Below, in pieces: positions 1 through 13,373 of a DNA stretch of 64,000 nt. The stretch spans positions 186,001 through 250,000 of the forward strand of contig JBAIAA010000653.1 in assembly GCA_037893245.1 (NCBI GenBank), read 5' to 3'. The DNA is from Crossaster papposus (lineage: Eukaryota; Echinodermata; Asteroidea; Velatida; Solasteridae). Position 1 is the first letter of the stretch; each line of letters opens with the position of its first letter. Below the pieces are notes generated by a model. It was given only the letters and a program-made list of their open reading frames with translations. It had not been told where the DNA came from and ran no database searches. Both the position numbers and the translations under genes were made by a program.

Positions 1-20
1 TGTGGGAACAAGCCCTCGAG
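1..20. repeat. composite block, 3' tail only
   Basis: The window opens with the last 20 bases of a composite block, ending CTCGAG, directly followed by TTAAATATG of the 43-bp array. The rest lies outside the window. Confidence 0.85.
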
Positions 21-923
21 TTAAATATGTAGTAGTAGGGATATGCCGATTGTAGACCAAATCTTAAATATGTAGTAGTAGGGATATGCCGATTGTAGAC
101 CAAATCTTAAATATGTAGTAGTAGGGATATGCCGATTGTAGACCAAATCTTAAATATGTAGTAGTATGGATATGCCGATTGTAGACCAAATCTTAAATAT
201 GTAGTAGTAGGGATTTGCCGATTGTAGACCAAATCTTAAATATGTAGTAGTAGGGATATGCCGATTGTAGACCAAATCTTAAATATGTAGTAGTAGGGAT
301 ATGCCGATTGTAGACCAAATCTTAAATATGTAGTAGTAGGGATATGCCGATTGTAGACCAAATCTTAAATATGTAGTAGTAGGGATATGCCGATTGTAGA
401 CCAAATCTGAAATATGTAGTAGTAGGGATATGCCGATTGTAGACCAAATCTGAAATATGTAGTAGTAGGGATATGCCGATTGTAGACCAGATCTGAAATA
501 TGTAGTAGTAGGGATATGCCGATTGTAGACCAAATCTTAAATATGTAGTAGTAGGGATATGCCGATTGTAGACCAAATCTTAAATATGTAGCAGTAGGGA
601 TATGCCGATTGTAGACCAAATCTTAAATATGTAGTAGTAGGGATATGCCGATTGTAGACCAAATCTTAAATATGTAGTAGTAGGGATATGCCGATTGTAG
701 ACCAAATCTGAAATATGTAGTAGTAGGGATATGCTGATTGTAGACCAAATCTTAAATATGTAGTAGTAGGGATTTGCCGATTGTAGACCAAATCTTAAAT
801 ATGTAGTAGTAGGGATATGCCGATTGTAGACTAAATCTTAAATATGTAGTAGTAGGGATATGCCGATTGTAGACCAAATCTTAAATATGTAGTAGTAGGG
901 ATATGCCAATTGTAGACCAAATC

Positions 924-1169
924 TTAAAAAAACTCAATTTGATCTGATAACATAACAAACTCACATTTATTATTATGTAAAGGGAAAGAAGTGTGCAGTA
1001 TAAATAAACACCTGATGTGGGAACAAGCCCTCGAGTTAAATATGTAAAGGGAAAAAAGTGTGCAGTAGAAATAAACACCTGATGTGGGAACAAGCCCTCG
1101 AGTTAAATATGTAAAGGGAAAGAAGTGTGCAGCAGAAATAAACACCTGATGTGGGAACAAGCCCTCGAG
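924..1169. repeat. composite block 1 (246 bp)
   Basis: Type example of the long block. It starts TTAAAAAAACTCAATTTG, continues with ACATTTATTATTATG, then a GGGAAAGAAGTGTGCAG segment ending CCCTCGAG (about 112 bp), followed by two 67-bp repeats that begin TTAAATATGTAAAGGG and end CTCGAG. The first segment reads GCAGTATAAATAAAC, while the 67-bp copies read GCAGTAGAAATAAAC or GCAGCAGAAATAAAC. A TTAA lies at each edge, so the block sits between two in-phase 43-bp units. Confidence 0.93.
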
Positions 1170-1599
1170 TTAAATATGTAGTAGTAGGGATATGCCGATT
1201 GTAGACCAAATCTTAAATATGTAGTAGTAGGAATATGCCGATTGTAGACCAAATCTTAAATATGTAGTAGTAGGGATATGCCGATTGTAGACCAAATCTT
1301 AAATATGTAGTAGTAGGGATATGCCGATTGTAGACCAAATCTTAAATATGTAGTAGTAGGGATATGCCGATTGTAGACCAAATCTTAAATATGTAGTAGT
1401 AGGGATATGCCAATTGTAGACCAAATCTTAAATATGTAGTAGTAGGGATATGCCGATTGTAGACCAAATCTGAAATATGTAGTAGTAGGGATATGCCGAT
1501 TGTAGACTAAATCTTAAATATGTAGTAGTAGGGATATGCCGATTGTAGACCAAATCTTAAATATGTAGTAGTAGGGATATGCCAATTGTAGACCAAATC

Positions 1600-1845
1600 T
1601 TAAAAAAACTCAATTTGATCTGATAACATAACAAACTCACATTTATTATTATGTAAAGGGAAAGAAGTGTGCAGTATAAATAAACACCTGATGTGGGAAC
1701 AAGCCCTCGAGTTAAATATGTAAAGGGAAAAAAGTGTGCAGTAGAAATAAACACCTGATGTGGGAACAAGCCCTCGAGTTAAATATGTAAAGGGAAAGAA
1801 GTGTGCAGCAGAAATAAACACCTGATGTGGGAACAAGCCCTCGAG
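1600..1845. repeat. composite block 2 (246 bp)
   Basis: Apparently identical copy of the preceding block, 676 bp downstream. 676 bp equals one 246-bp block plus ten 43-bp units, so block and spacer were duplicated together. Confidence 0.93.
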
Positions 1846-2791
1846 TTAAATATGTAGTAGTAGGGATATGCCGATTGTAGACCAAATCTTAAATATGTAG
1901 TAGTAGGAATATGCCGATTGTAGACCAAATCTTAAATATGTAGTAGTAGGGATATGCCGATTGTAGACCAAATCTTAAATATGTAGTAGTAGGGATATGC
2001 CGATTGTAGACCAAATCTTAAATATGTAGTAGTAGGGATATGCCGATTGTAGACCAAATCTTAAATATGTAGTAGTAGGGATATGCCAATTGTAGACCAA
2101 ATCTTAAATATGTAGTAGTAGGGATATGCCGATTGTAGACCAAATCTGAAATATGTAGTAGTAGGGATATGCCGATTGTAGACCAAATCTTAAATATGTA
2201 GTAGTAGGGATATGCCGATTGTAGACCAAATCTTAAATATGTAGTAGTAGGGATATGCCGATTGTAGACCAAATCTTAAATATGTAGTAGTAGGGATATG
2301 CCGATTGTAGACCAAATCTTAAATATGTAGTAGTAGGGATTTGCCGATTGTAGACCAAATCTTAAATATGTAGTAGTAGGGATATGCCGATTGTAGACCA
2401 AATCTTAAATATGTAGTAGTAGGGATATGCCGATTGTAGACCAAATCTTAAATATGTAGTAGTAGGGATATGCCGATTGTAGACCAAATCTTAAATATGT
2501 AGTAGTAGGGATATGCCGATTGTAGACCAAATCTTAAATATGTAGTAGTAGGGATATGCCGATTGTAGACCAAATCTTAAATATGTAGTAGTAGGGATAT
2601 GCCGATTGTAGACCAAATCTTAAATATGTAGTAGTAGGGATATGCCGATTGTAGACCAAATCTTAAATATGTAGTAGTAGGGATATGCCGATTGTAGACC
2701 AAATCTTAAATATGTAGTAGTAGGGATATGCCGATTGTAGACCAAATCTTAAATATGTAGTAGTAGGGATATGCCGATTGTCGACCAAATC

Positions 2792-3037
2792 TTTAAAAAA
2801 CTCAATTTGATCTGATAACATAACAAACTCACATTTATTATTATGTAAAGGGAAAGAAGTGTGCAGTATAAATAAACACCTGATGTGGGAACAAGCCCTC
2901 GAGTTAAATATGTAAAGGGAAAAAAGTGTGCAGTAGAAATAAACACCTGATGTGGGAACAAGCCCTCAAGTTAAATATGTAAAGGGAAAGAAGTGTGCAG
3001 CAGAAATAAACACCTGATGTGGGAACAAGCCCTCGAG
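2792..3037. repeat. composite block 3 (246 bp)
   Basis: Long-type block. Its left junction reads AATCTTTAAAAAACTC, one T more and one A fewer than its neighbours. One internal 67-bp repeat ends CCCTCAAG instead of CCCTCGAG. Confidence 0.9.
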
Positions 3038-3983
3038 TTAAATATGTAGTAGTAGGGATATGCCGATTGTAGACCAAATCTTAAATATGTAGTAGTAGGG
3101 ATATGCCGATTGTAGACCAAATCTTAAATATGTAGTAGTAGGGATATGCCGATTGTAGACCAAATCTTAAATATGTAGTAGTAGGGATATGCCGATTGTA
3201 GACCAAATCTTAAATATGTAGTAGTAGGGATTTGCCGATTGTAGACCAAATCTTAAATATGTAGTAGTAGGGATATGCCGATTGTAGACCAAATCTTAAA
3301 TATGTAGTAGTAGGGATATGCCGATTGTAGACCAAATCTTAAATATGTAGTAGTAGGGATATGCCGATTGTAGACCAAATCTTAAATATGTAGTAGTAGG
3401 GATATGCCGATTGTAGACCAAATCTGAAATATGTAGTAGTAGGGATATGCCGATTGTAGACCAAATCTGAAATATGTAGTAGTAGGGATATGCCGATTGT
3501 AGACCAGATCTGAAATATGTAGTAGTAGGGATATGCCGATTGTAGACCAAATCTTAAATATGTAGTAGTAGGGATATGCCGATTGTAGACCAAATCTTAA
3601 ATATGTAGCAGTAGGGATATGCCGATTGTAGACCAAATCTTAAATATGTAGTAGTAGGGATATGCCGATTGTAGACCAAATCTTAAATATGTAGTAGTAG
3701 GGATATGCCGATTGTAGACCAAATCTTAAATATGTAGTAGTAGGGATATGCCGATTGTAGACCAAATCTGAAATATGTAGTAGTAGGGATATGCCGATTG
3801 TAGACCAAATCTTAAATATGTAGTAGTAGGGATTTGCCGATTGTAGACCAAATCTTAAATATGTAGTAGTAGGGATATGCCGATTGTAGACTAAATCTTA
3901 AATATGTAGTAGTAGGGATATGCCGATTGTAGACCAAATCTTAAATATGTAGTAGTAGGGATATGCCAATTGTAGACCAAATC

Positions 3984-4229
3984 TTAAAAAAACTCAATTT
4001 GATCTGATAACATAACAAACTCACATTTATTATTATGTAAAGGGAAAGAAGTGTGCAGTATAAATAAACACCTGATGTGGGAACAAGCCCTCGAGTTAAA
4101 TATGTAAAGGGAAAAAAGTGTGCAGTAGAAATAAACACCTGATGTGGGAACAAGCCCTCGAGTTAAATATGTAAAGGGAAAGAAGTGTGCAGCAGAAATA
4201 AACACCTGATGTGGGAACAAGCCCTCGAG
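3984..4229. repeat. composite block 4 (246 bp)
   Basis: Long-type block matching the one at 924. It belongs to a duplication of about 3 kb: bases from 1 reappear from 3018, an offset of 3017 that becomes 3060 here through one extra 43-bp unit. Confidence 0.92.
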
Positions 4230-6551
4230 TTAAATATGTAGTAGTAGGGATATGCCGATTGTAGACCAAATCTTAAATATGTAGTAGTAGGAATATGCCG
4301 ATTGTAGACCAAATCTTAAATATGTAGTAGTAGGGATATGCCGATTGTAGACCAAATCTTAAATATGTAGTAGTAGGGATATGCCGATTGTAGACCAAAT
4401 CTTAAATATGTAGTAGTAGGGATATGCCGATTGTAGACCAAATCTTAAATATGTAGTAGTAGGGATATGCCGATTGTAGACCAAATCTTAAATATGTAGT
4501 AGTAGGGATATGCCGATTGTAGACCAAATCTGAAATATGTAGTAGTAGGGATATGCCGATTGTAGACCAAATCTTAAATATGTAGTAGTAGGGATATGCC
4601 GATTGTAGACCAAATCTTAAATATGTAGTAGTAGGGATATGCCGATTGTAGACCAAATCTTAAATATGTAGTAGTAGGGATATGCCGATTGTAGACCAAA
4701 TCTTAAATATGTAGTAGTAGGGATTTGCCGATTGTAGACCAAATCTTAAATATGTAGTAGTAGGGATATGCCGATTGTAGACCAAATCTTAAATATGTAG
4801 TAGTAGGGATATGCCGATTGTAGACCAAATCTTAAATATGTAGTAGTAGGGATATGCCGATTGTAGACCAAATCTTAAATATGTAGTAGTAGGGATATGC
4901 CGATTGTAGACCAAATCTTAAATATGTAGTAGTAGGGATATGCCGATTGTAGACCAAATCTTAAATATGTAGTAGTAGGGATATGCCGATTGTAGACCAA
5001 ATCTTAAATATGTAGTAGTAGGGATATGCCGATTGTAGACCAAATCTTAAATATGTAGTAGTAGGGATATGCCGATTGTAGACCAAATCTTAAATATGTA
5101 GTAGTAGGGATATGCCGATTGTAGACCAAATCTTAAATATGTAGTAGTAGGGATATGCCGATTGTAGACCAAATCTTAAATATGTAGTAGTAGGGATATG
5201 CCGATTGTAGACCAAATCTTAAATATGTAGTAGTAGGGATATGCCGATTGTAGACCAAATCTTAAATATGTAGTAGTAGGGATATGCCGATTGTAGACCA
5301 AATCTTAAATATGTAGTAGTAGGGATATGCCGATTGTAGACCAAATCTTAAATATGTAGTAGTAGGGATATGCCGATTGTAGACCAAATCTTAAATATGT
5401 AGTAGTAGGGATATGCCGATTGTAGACCAAATCTTAAATATGTAGTAGTAGGGATATGCCGAATGTAGACCAAATCTTAAATATGTAGTAGTAGGGATAT
5501 GCCGATTGTAGACCAAATCTTAAATATGTAGTAGTAGGGATATGCCGATTGTAGACCAAATCTTAAATATGTAGTAGTAGGGATATGCCGATTGTAGACC
5601 AAATCTTAAATATGTAGTAGTAGGGATATGCCGATTGTAGACCAAATCTTAAATATGTAGTAGTAGGGATATGCCGATTGTAGACCAAATCTTAAATATG
5701 TAGTAGTAGGGATTTGCCGATTGTAGACCAAATCTTAAATATGTAGTAGTAGGGATATGCCGATTGTAGACCAAATCTTAAATATGTAGTAGTAGGGATA
5801 TGCCGATTGTAGACCAAATCTTAAATATGTAGTAGTAGGGATATGCCGATTGTAGACCAAATCTTAAATATGTAGTAGTAGGGATATGCCGATTGTAGAC
5901 CAAATCTTAAATATGTAGTAGTAGGGATATGCCGATTGTAGACCAAATCTTAAATATGTAGTAGTAGGGATATGCCGATTGTAGACCAAATCTTAAATAT
6001 GTAGTAGTAGGGATATGCCGATTGTAGACCAAATCTTAAATATGTAGTAGTAGGGATATGCCGATTGTAGACCAAATCTTAAATATGTAGTAGTAGGGAT
6101 ATGCCGATTGTAGACCAAATCTTAAATATGTAGTAGTAGGGATATGCCGATTGTAGACCAAATCTTAAATATGTAGTAGTAGGGATATGCCGATTGTAGA
6201 CCAAATCTTAAATATGTAGTAGTAGGGATATGCCGATTGTAGACCAAATCTTAAATATGTAGTAGTAGGGATATGCCGATTGTAGACCAAATCTTAAATA
6301 TGTAGTAGTAGGGATATGCCGATTGTAGACCAAATCTTAAATATGTAGTAGTAGGGATATGCCGAATGTAGACCAAATCTTAAATATGTAGTAGTAGGGA
6401 TATGCCGATTGTAGACCAAATCTTAAATATGTAGTAGTAGGGATATGCCGATTGTAGACCAAATCTTAAATATGTAGTAGTAGGGATATGCCGATTGTAG
6501 ACCAAATCTTAAATATGTAGTAGTAGGGATATGCCGATTGTAGACCAAATC

Positions 6552-6797
6552 TTAAAAAAACTCAATTTGATCTGATAACATAACAAACTCACATTTATTA
6601 TTATGTAAAGGGAAAGAAGTGTGCAGTATAAATAAACACCTGATGTGGGAACAAGCCCTCGAGTTAAATATGTAAAGGGAAAGAAGTGTGCAGTAGAAAT
6701 AAACACCTGATGTGGGAACAAGCCCTCGAGTTAAATATGTAAAGGGAAAGAAGTGTGCAGCAGAAATAAACACCTGATGTGGGAACAAGCCCTCGAT
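6552..6797. repeat. composite block 5 (246 bp)
   Basis: Long-type block whose last 67-bp repeat ends CTCGAT, a variant shared with the block at 8423. It follows about 2.3 kb of uninterrupted 43-bp units. Confidence 0.92.
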
Positions 6798-7746
6798 TTA
6801 AATATGTAGTAGTAGGGATATGCCGATTGTAGACCAAATCTTAAATATGTAGTAGTAGGGATATGCCGATTGTAGACCAAATCTTAAATATGTAGTAGTA
6901 GGGATATGCCGATTGTAGACCAAATCTTAAATATGTAGTAGTAGGGATATGCCGATTGTAGACCAAATCTTAAATATGTAGTAGTAGGGATATGCCGATA
7001 GTAGACCAAATCTTAAATATGTAGTAGTAGGGATATGCCGATTGTAGACCAAATCTTAAATATGTAGTAGTAGGGATATGCCGATTGTAGACCAAATCTT
7101 AAATATGTAGTAGTAGGGATATGCCGATTGTAGACCAAATCTTAAATATGTAGTAGTAGGGATATGCCGATTGTAGACCAAATCTTAAATATGTAGTAGT
7201 AGGGATATGCCGATTGTAGACCAAATCTTAAATATGTAGTAGTAGGTATATGCCGATTGTAGACCAAATCTTAAATATGTAGTAGTAGGGATATGCCGAT
7301 TGTAGACCAAATCTTAAATATGTAGTAGTAGGGATATGCCGATTGTAGACCAAATCTTAAATATGTAGTAGTAGGGATATGCCGATTGTAGACCAAATCT
7401 GAAATATGTAGTAGTAGGGATATGCCGATTGTAGACCAAATCTTAAATATGTAGTAGTAGGGATATGCCGATTGTAGACCAAATCTGAAATATGTAGTAG
7501 TAGGGATATGCCGATTGTAGACCAAATCTTAAATATGTTGTAGTAGTAGGGATTTGCCGATTGTAGACCAAATCTTAAATATGTAGTAGTAGGGATATGC
7601 CGATTGTAGACCAAATCTTAAATATGTAGTAGTAGGGATATGCCGATTGTAGACCAAATCTTAAATATGTAGTAGTAGGGATATGCCGATTGTAGACCAA
7701 ATCTTAAATATGTAGTAGTAGGGATATGCCGATTGTAGACCAAATC

Positions 7747-7992
7747 TTAAAAAAACTCAATTTGATCTGATAACATAACAAACTCACATTTATTATTATG
7801 TAAAAGGAAAGAAGTGTGCAGTATAAATAAACACCTGATGTGGGAACAAGCCCTCGAGTTAAATATGTAAAGGGAAAGAAGTGTGCAGTAGAAATAAACA
7901 CCTGATGTGGGAACAAGCCCTCGAGTTAAATATGTAAAGGGAAAGAAGTGTGCAGTAGAAATAAACACCTGATGTGAGAACAAGCCCTCGAG
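7747..7992. repeat. composite block 6 (246 bp)
   Basis: Long-type block with ATGTAAAAGGAAAG in its first segment and TGATGTGAGAAC in its last repeat. It starts 676 bp before the next block. Confidence 0.92.
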
Positions 7993-8422
7993 TTAAATAT
8001 GTAGTAGTAGGGATATGCCGATTGTAGACCAAATCTTAAATATGTAGTAGTAGGGATATGCCGATTGTAGACCAAATCTTAAATATGTAGTAGTAGGGAT
8101 ATGCCGATTGTAGACCAAATCTTAAATATGTAGTAGTAGGGATATGCCGATTGTAGACCAAATCTTAAATATGTACTAGTAGGGATATGCCGATTGTAGA
8201 CCAAATCTTAAATATGTAGTAGTAGGGATATGCCGAATGTAGACCAAATCTTAAATATGTAGTAGTAGGGATATGCCGATTGTAGACCAAATCTTAAATA
8301 TGTAGTAGTAGGGATATGCCGATTGTAGACCAAATCTTAAATATGTAGTAGTAGGGATATGCCGAATGTAGACCAAATCTTAAATATGTAGTAGTAGGGA
8401 TATGCCGATTGTAGACCAAATC

Positions 8423-8668
8423 TTAAAAAAACTCAATTTGATCTGATAACATAACAAACTCACATTTATTATTATGTAAAGGGAAAGAAGTGTGCAGTAT
8501 AAATAAACACCTGATGTGGGAACAAGCCCTCGAGTTAAATATGTAAAGGGAAAGAAGTGTGCAGTATAAATAAACACCTGATGTGGGAACAAGCCCTCGA
8601 GTTAAATATGTAAAGGGAAAGAAGTGTGCAGCAGAAATAAACACCTGATGTGGGAACAAGCCCTCGAT
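8423..8668. repeat. composite block 7 (246 bp)
   Basis: Long-type block 676 bp after the previous one. GCAGTATAAATAAAC occurs in two of its three sub-repeats, and it ends CTCGAT. Confidence 0.92.
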
Positions 8669-10950
8669 TTAAATATGTAGTAGTAGGGATATGCCGATTG
8701 TAGACCAAATCTTAAATATGTAGTAGTACGGATATGCCGATTGTAGACCAAATCTTAAATATGTAGTAGTAGGGATATGCCGATTGTAGACCAAATCTTA
8801 AATATGTAGTAGTAGGGATATGCCGATTGTAGACCAAATCTTAAATATGTAGTAGTAGGGATATGCCGATAGTAGACCAAATCTTAAATATGTAGTAGTA
8901 GGGATATGCCGATTGTAGACCAAATCTTAAATATGTAGTAGTAGGGATATGCCGATTGTAGACCAAATCTTAAATATGTAGTAGTAGGGATATGCCGATT
9001 GTAGACCAAATCTTAAATATGTAGTAGTAGGGATATGCCGATTGTAGACCAAATCTTAAATATGTAGTAGTAGGGATATGCCGATTGTAGACCAAATCTT
9101 AAATATGTAGTAGTAGGGATATGCCGATTGTAGACCAAATCTTAAATATGTAGTAGTAGGGATATGCCGATTGTAGACCAAATCTTAAATATGTAGTAGT
9201 AGGGATATGCCGATTGTAGACCAAATCTTAAATATGTAGTAGTAGGGATATGCCGATTGTAGACCAAATCTGAAATATGTAGTAGTAGGGATATGCCGAT
9301 TGTAGACCAAATCTGAAATATGTAGTAGTAGGGATATGCCGATTGTAGACCAAATCTGAAATATGTAGTAGTAGGGATATGCCGATTGTAGACCAAATCT
9401 GAAATATGTAGTAGTAGGGATTTGCCGATTGTAGACCAAATCTTAAATATGTAGTAGTAGGGATATGCCGATTGTAGACCAAATCTTAAATATGTAGTAG
9501 TAGGGATATGCCGATTGTAGACCAAATCTTAAATATGTAGTAGTAGGGATATGCCGATTGTAGACCAAATCTTAAATATGTAGTAGTAGGGATATGCCGA
9601 TTGTAGACCAAATCTTAAATATGTCGTAGTAGGGATATGCCGATTGTAGACCAAATCTTAAATATGTAGTAGTAGGGATATGCCGATTGTAGACCAAATC
9701 TTAAATATGTAGTAGTAGGGATATGCCGATTGTAGACCAAATCTTAAATATGTAGTAGTAGGGATATGCCGAATGTAGACCAAATCTTAAATATGTAGTA
9801 GTAGGGATATGCCGATTGTAGACCAAATCTTAAATATGTAGTAGTAGGGATTTGCCGATTGTAGACCAAATCTTAAATATGTAGTAGTAGGGATATGCCG
9901 ATTGTAGACCAAATCTTAAATATGTAGTAGTAGGGATATGCCGATTGTAGACCAAATCTTAAATATGTAGTAGTAGGGATATGCCGATTGTAGACCAAAT
10001 CTTAAATATGTAGTAGTAGGGATATGCCGATTGTAGACCAAATCTTAAATATGTAGTAGTAGGGATATGCCGATTGTAGACCAAATCTTAAATATGTAGT
10101 AGTAGGGATATGCCGATTGTAGACCAAATCTTAAATATGTAGTAGTAGGGATATGCCGATTGTAGACCAAATCTTAAATATGTAGTAGTAGGGATATGCC
10201 GATTGTAGACCAAATCTGAAATATGTAGTAGTAGGGATATGCCGATTGTAGACCAAATCTTAAATATGTAGTAGTAGGGATATGCCGATTGTAGACCAAA
10301 TCTTAAATATGTAGTAGTATGGATATGCCGATTTTAGACCAAATCTTAAATATGTAGTAGTAGGGATATGCCGATTGTAGACCAAATCTTAAATATGTAG
10401 TAGTAGGGATATGCCGATTGTAGACCAAATCTTAAATATGTAGTAGTAGGGATATGCCGATTGTAGACCAAATCTTAAATATGTAGTAGTAGTAGGGATA
10501 TGCCGATTGTAGACCAAATCTTAAATATGTAGTAGTAGGGATATGCCGATTGTAGACCAAATTTTAAATACGTAGTAGTAGGGATATGCCGATTGTAGAC
10601 CAAATCTTAAATATGTAGTAGTAGGGATATGCCGATTGTAGACCAAATCTTAAATATGTAGTAGTAGGGATATGCCGATTGTAGACCAAATCTTAAATAT
10701 GTAGTAGTATGGATATGCCGATTGTAGACCAAATCTTAAATATGTAGTAGTAGGGATATGCCGATTGTAGACCAAATCTTAAATATGTAGTAGTAGGGAT
10801 ATGCCGATTGTAGACCAATTCTTAAATATGTAGTAGTAGGGATATGCCGATTGTAGACCAAATCTTAAATATGTAGTAGTAGGGATATGCCGATTGTAGA
10901 CCAAATCTTAAATATGTAGTAGTAGGGATATGCCGATTGTAGACCAAATC

Positions 10951-11196
10951 TTAAAAAAACTCTATTAGATCTGATAACATAACAAACTCACATTTATTAT
11001 TATGTAAAGGGAAAGAAGTGTGCAGTATAAATAAACACCGGATGTGGGAACAAGCCCTCGAGTTAAATATGTAAAGGGAAAGAAGTGTGCAGTAGAAATA
11101 AACACCTGATGTGGGAACAAGCTCTCGAGTTAAATATGTAAAGGGAAAGAAGTGTGCAGTAGAAATAAACACCTGATGTGGGAACAAGCCCTCGAG
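10951..11196. repeat. composite block 8 (246 bp)
   Basis: Transitional long block. Its head reads CTCTATTAGATCTG, anticipating the ATTAGATCTG subfamily downstream, but it keeps the CACATTTATT of the upstream subfamily. It has ACACCGGATG in the first segment and GCTCTCGAG in the second. Confidence 0.9.
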
Positions 11197-11748
11197 TTAA
11201 ATATGTAGTAGTAGGGATATGCCGATTGTAGACCAAATCTTAAATATGTAGTAGTAGGGATATGCCGATTGTAGACCAAATCTTAAATATGTAGTAGTAG
11301 GGATATGCCGATTGTAGACCAAATCTTAAATATGTAGTTGTAGGGATATGCCGATTGTAAACCAAATCTTAAATATGTAGTAGTAGCGATATGCCGATTG
11401 TAGACCAAATCTTAAATAGTATGGATATGCCGATTGTAGACCAAATCTTAAATATGTAGTAGTAGGGATATGCCGATTGTAGACCAAATCGTAAATATGT
11501 AGTAGTAGGGATATGCCGATTGTAGACCAAATCTCAAATATGTAGTAGTAGGGATATGCCGATTGTAGACCAAATCTTAAATATGTAGTAGTAGAGATAT
11601 GCCGATTGTAGACCAAATCTTAAATATGTAGTAGTAGGGATATGCCGATTGTAGACCAAATCTTAAATATGTAGTAGTAGGGATATGCCGATTGTAGACC
11701 ATATCTTAAATATGTAGTAGTAGGGATATGCCGATTGTAGACCAAATC

Positions 11749-11926
11749 TTAAAAAACTCAATTAGATCTGATAACATAACAAACTCAAATTTATTATTAT
11801 GTAAAGGGAAAGAAGTGTGCAGTATAAATAAACACCTGATGTGGGAACAAGCCCTCGAGTTAAATATGTAAAGGGAAAGAAGTGTGCAGTAGAAATAAAC
11901 ACCTGATGTGGGAACAAGCCCTCGAG
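11749..11926. repeat. composite block 9 (178 bp)
   Basis: First short-type block: one 111-bp head segment plus a single 67-bp repeat. It carries the second subfamily signature, CAATTAGATCTG and CTCAAATTTATT. Confidence 0.92.
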
Positions 11927-12227
11927 TTAAATATGTAGTAGTAGGGATATGCCGATTGTAGACCAAATCGTAAATATGTAGTAGTAGGGATATGCCGATT
12001 GTAGACCAAATCTCAAATATGTAGTAGTAGGGATATGCCGATTGTAGACCAAATCTTAAATATGTAGTAGTAGAGATATGCCGATTGTAGACCAAATCTT
12101 AAATATGTAGTAGTAGGGATATGCCGATTGTAGACCAAATCTTAAATATGTAGTAGTAGGGATATGCCGATTGTAGACCATATCTTAAATATGTAGTAGT
12201 AGGGATATGCCGATTGTAGACCAAATC

Positions 12228-12405
12228 TTAAAAAACTCAATTAGATCTGATAACATAACAAACTCAAATTTATTATTATGTAAAGGGAAAGAAGTGTGCA
12301 GTATAAATAAACACCTGATGTGGGAACAAGCCCTCGAGTTAAATATGTAAAGGGAAAGAAGTGTGCAGTAGAAATAAACACCTGATGTGGGAACAAGCCC
12401 TCGAG
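12228..12405. repeat. composite block 10 (178 bp)
   Basis: Short-type block matching the preceding one. The start-to-start spacing is 479 bp, equal to a 178-bp block plus seven 43-bp units. Confidence 0.92.
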
Positions 12406-13128
12406 TTAAATATGTAGTAGTAGGGATATGCCGATTGTATACCAAATCTTAAATATGTAGTAGTAGGGATATGCCGATTGTAGACCAAATCTTAAATATG
12501 TAGTAGTAGGGATATGCCGATTGTAGACCCAATCTTAAATATGTAGTAGTAGGGAAATGCCGATTGTAGACCAAATTTTAAATATGTAGTAGTAGGGATA
12601 TGCCGATTGTAGACCAAATCTTAAATATGTAGTAGTAGGGATATGCCGATTGTAGACCAAATCTTAAATATGTAGTAGTAGGGATATGCCGATTGTAGAC
12701 CAAATCTTAAATAGTATGGATATGCCGATTGTAGACCAAATCTTAAATATGTAGTAGTAGGGATATGCCGATTGTAGACCAAATCGTAAATATGTAGTAG
12801 TAGGGATATGCCGATTGTAGACCAAATCTCAAATATGTAGTAGTAGGGATATGCCGATTGTAGACCAAATCTTAAATATGTAGTAGTAGAGATATGCCGA
12901 TTGTAGACCAAATCTTAAATATGTAGTAGTAGGGATATGCCGATTGTAGACCAAATCTTAAATATGTAGTAGTAGGGATATGCCGATTGTAGACCAATTC
13001 TTAAATATGTAGTAGTAGGGATATGCCGATTGTAGACCAAATCTTAATATGTAGTAGTAGGGATATGCCGATTGTAGACCAAATCTTAAATATGTAGTAG
13101 TAGGGATATGCCGATTGTAGACCAAATC

Positions 13129-13373
13129 TTAAAAAACTCAATTAGATCTGATAACATAACAAACTCAAATTTATTATTATGTAAAGGGAAAGAAGTGTGC
13201 AGTATAAATAAACACCTGATGTGGGAACAAGCCCTCGAGTTAAATATGTAAAGGGAAAGAAGTGTGCAGTAGAAATAAACACCTGATGTGGGAACAAGCT
13301 CTCGAGTTAAATATGTAAAGGGAAAGAAGTGTGCAGTACAAATAAACACCTGATGTGGGAACAAGCCCTCGAG
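13129..13373. repeat. composite block 11 (245 bp)
   Basis: Long-type block of the second subfamily with GCTCTCGAG in the middle repeat and GCAGTACAAATAAAC in the last. It has a copy 3,982 bp downstream. Confidence 0.92.

Larger units (their letters stand above)
1..6030. repeat. ~3-kb tandem duplication (offset 3017)
   Basis: The sequence from 1 onward recurs from 3018 with the same ordered variants: GGGATTTGCC, three CTGAAATATG units, the AGCAGTAGGG unit, then a composite block. One extra 43-bp unit in the second copy shifts the offset to 3060 before the block at 3984. The downstream limit is approximate because later units are near-consensus. Confidence 0.75.

Noticed and set aside
924-1169. 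Composite block as a conventional MITE.
   Set aside because: TTAA lies at both edges, but the ends (AAAAACTC and CCCTCGAG) are not inverted repeats. Origin is left open.
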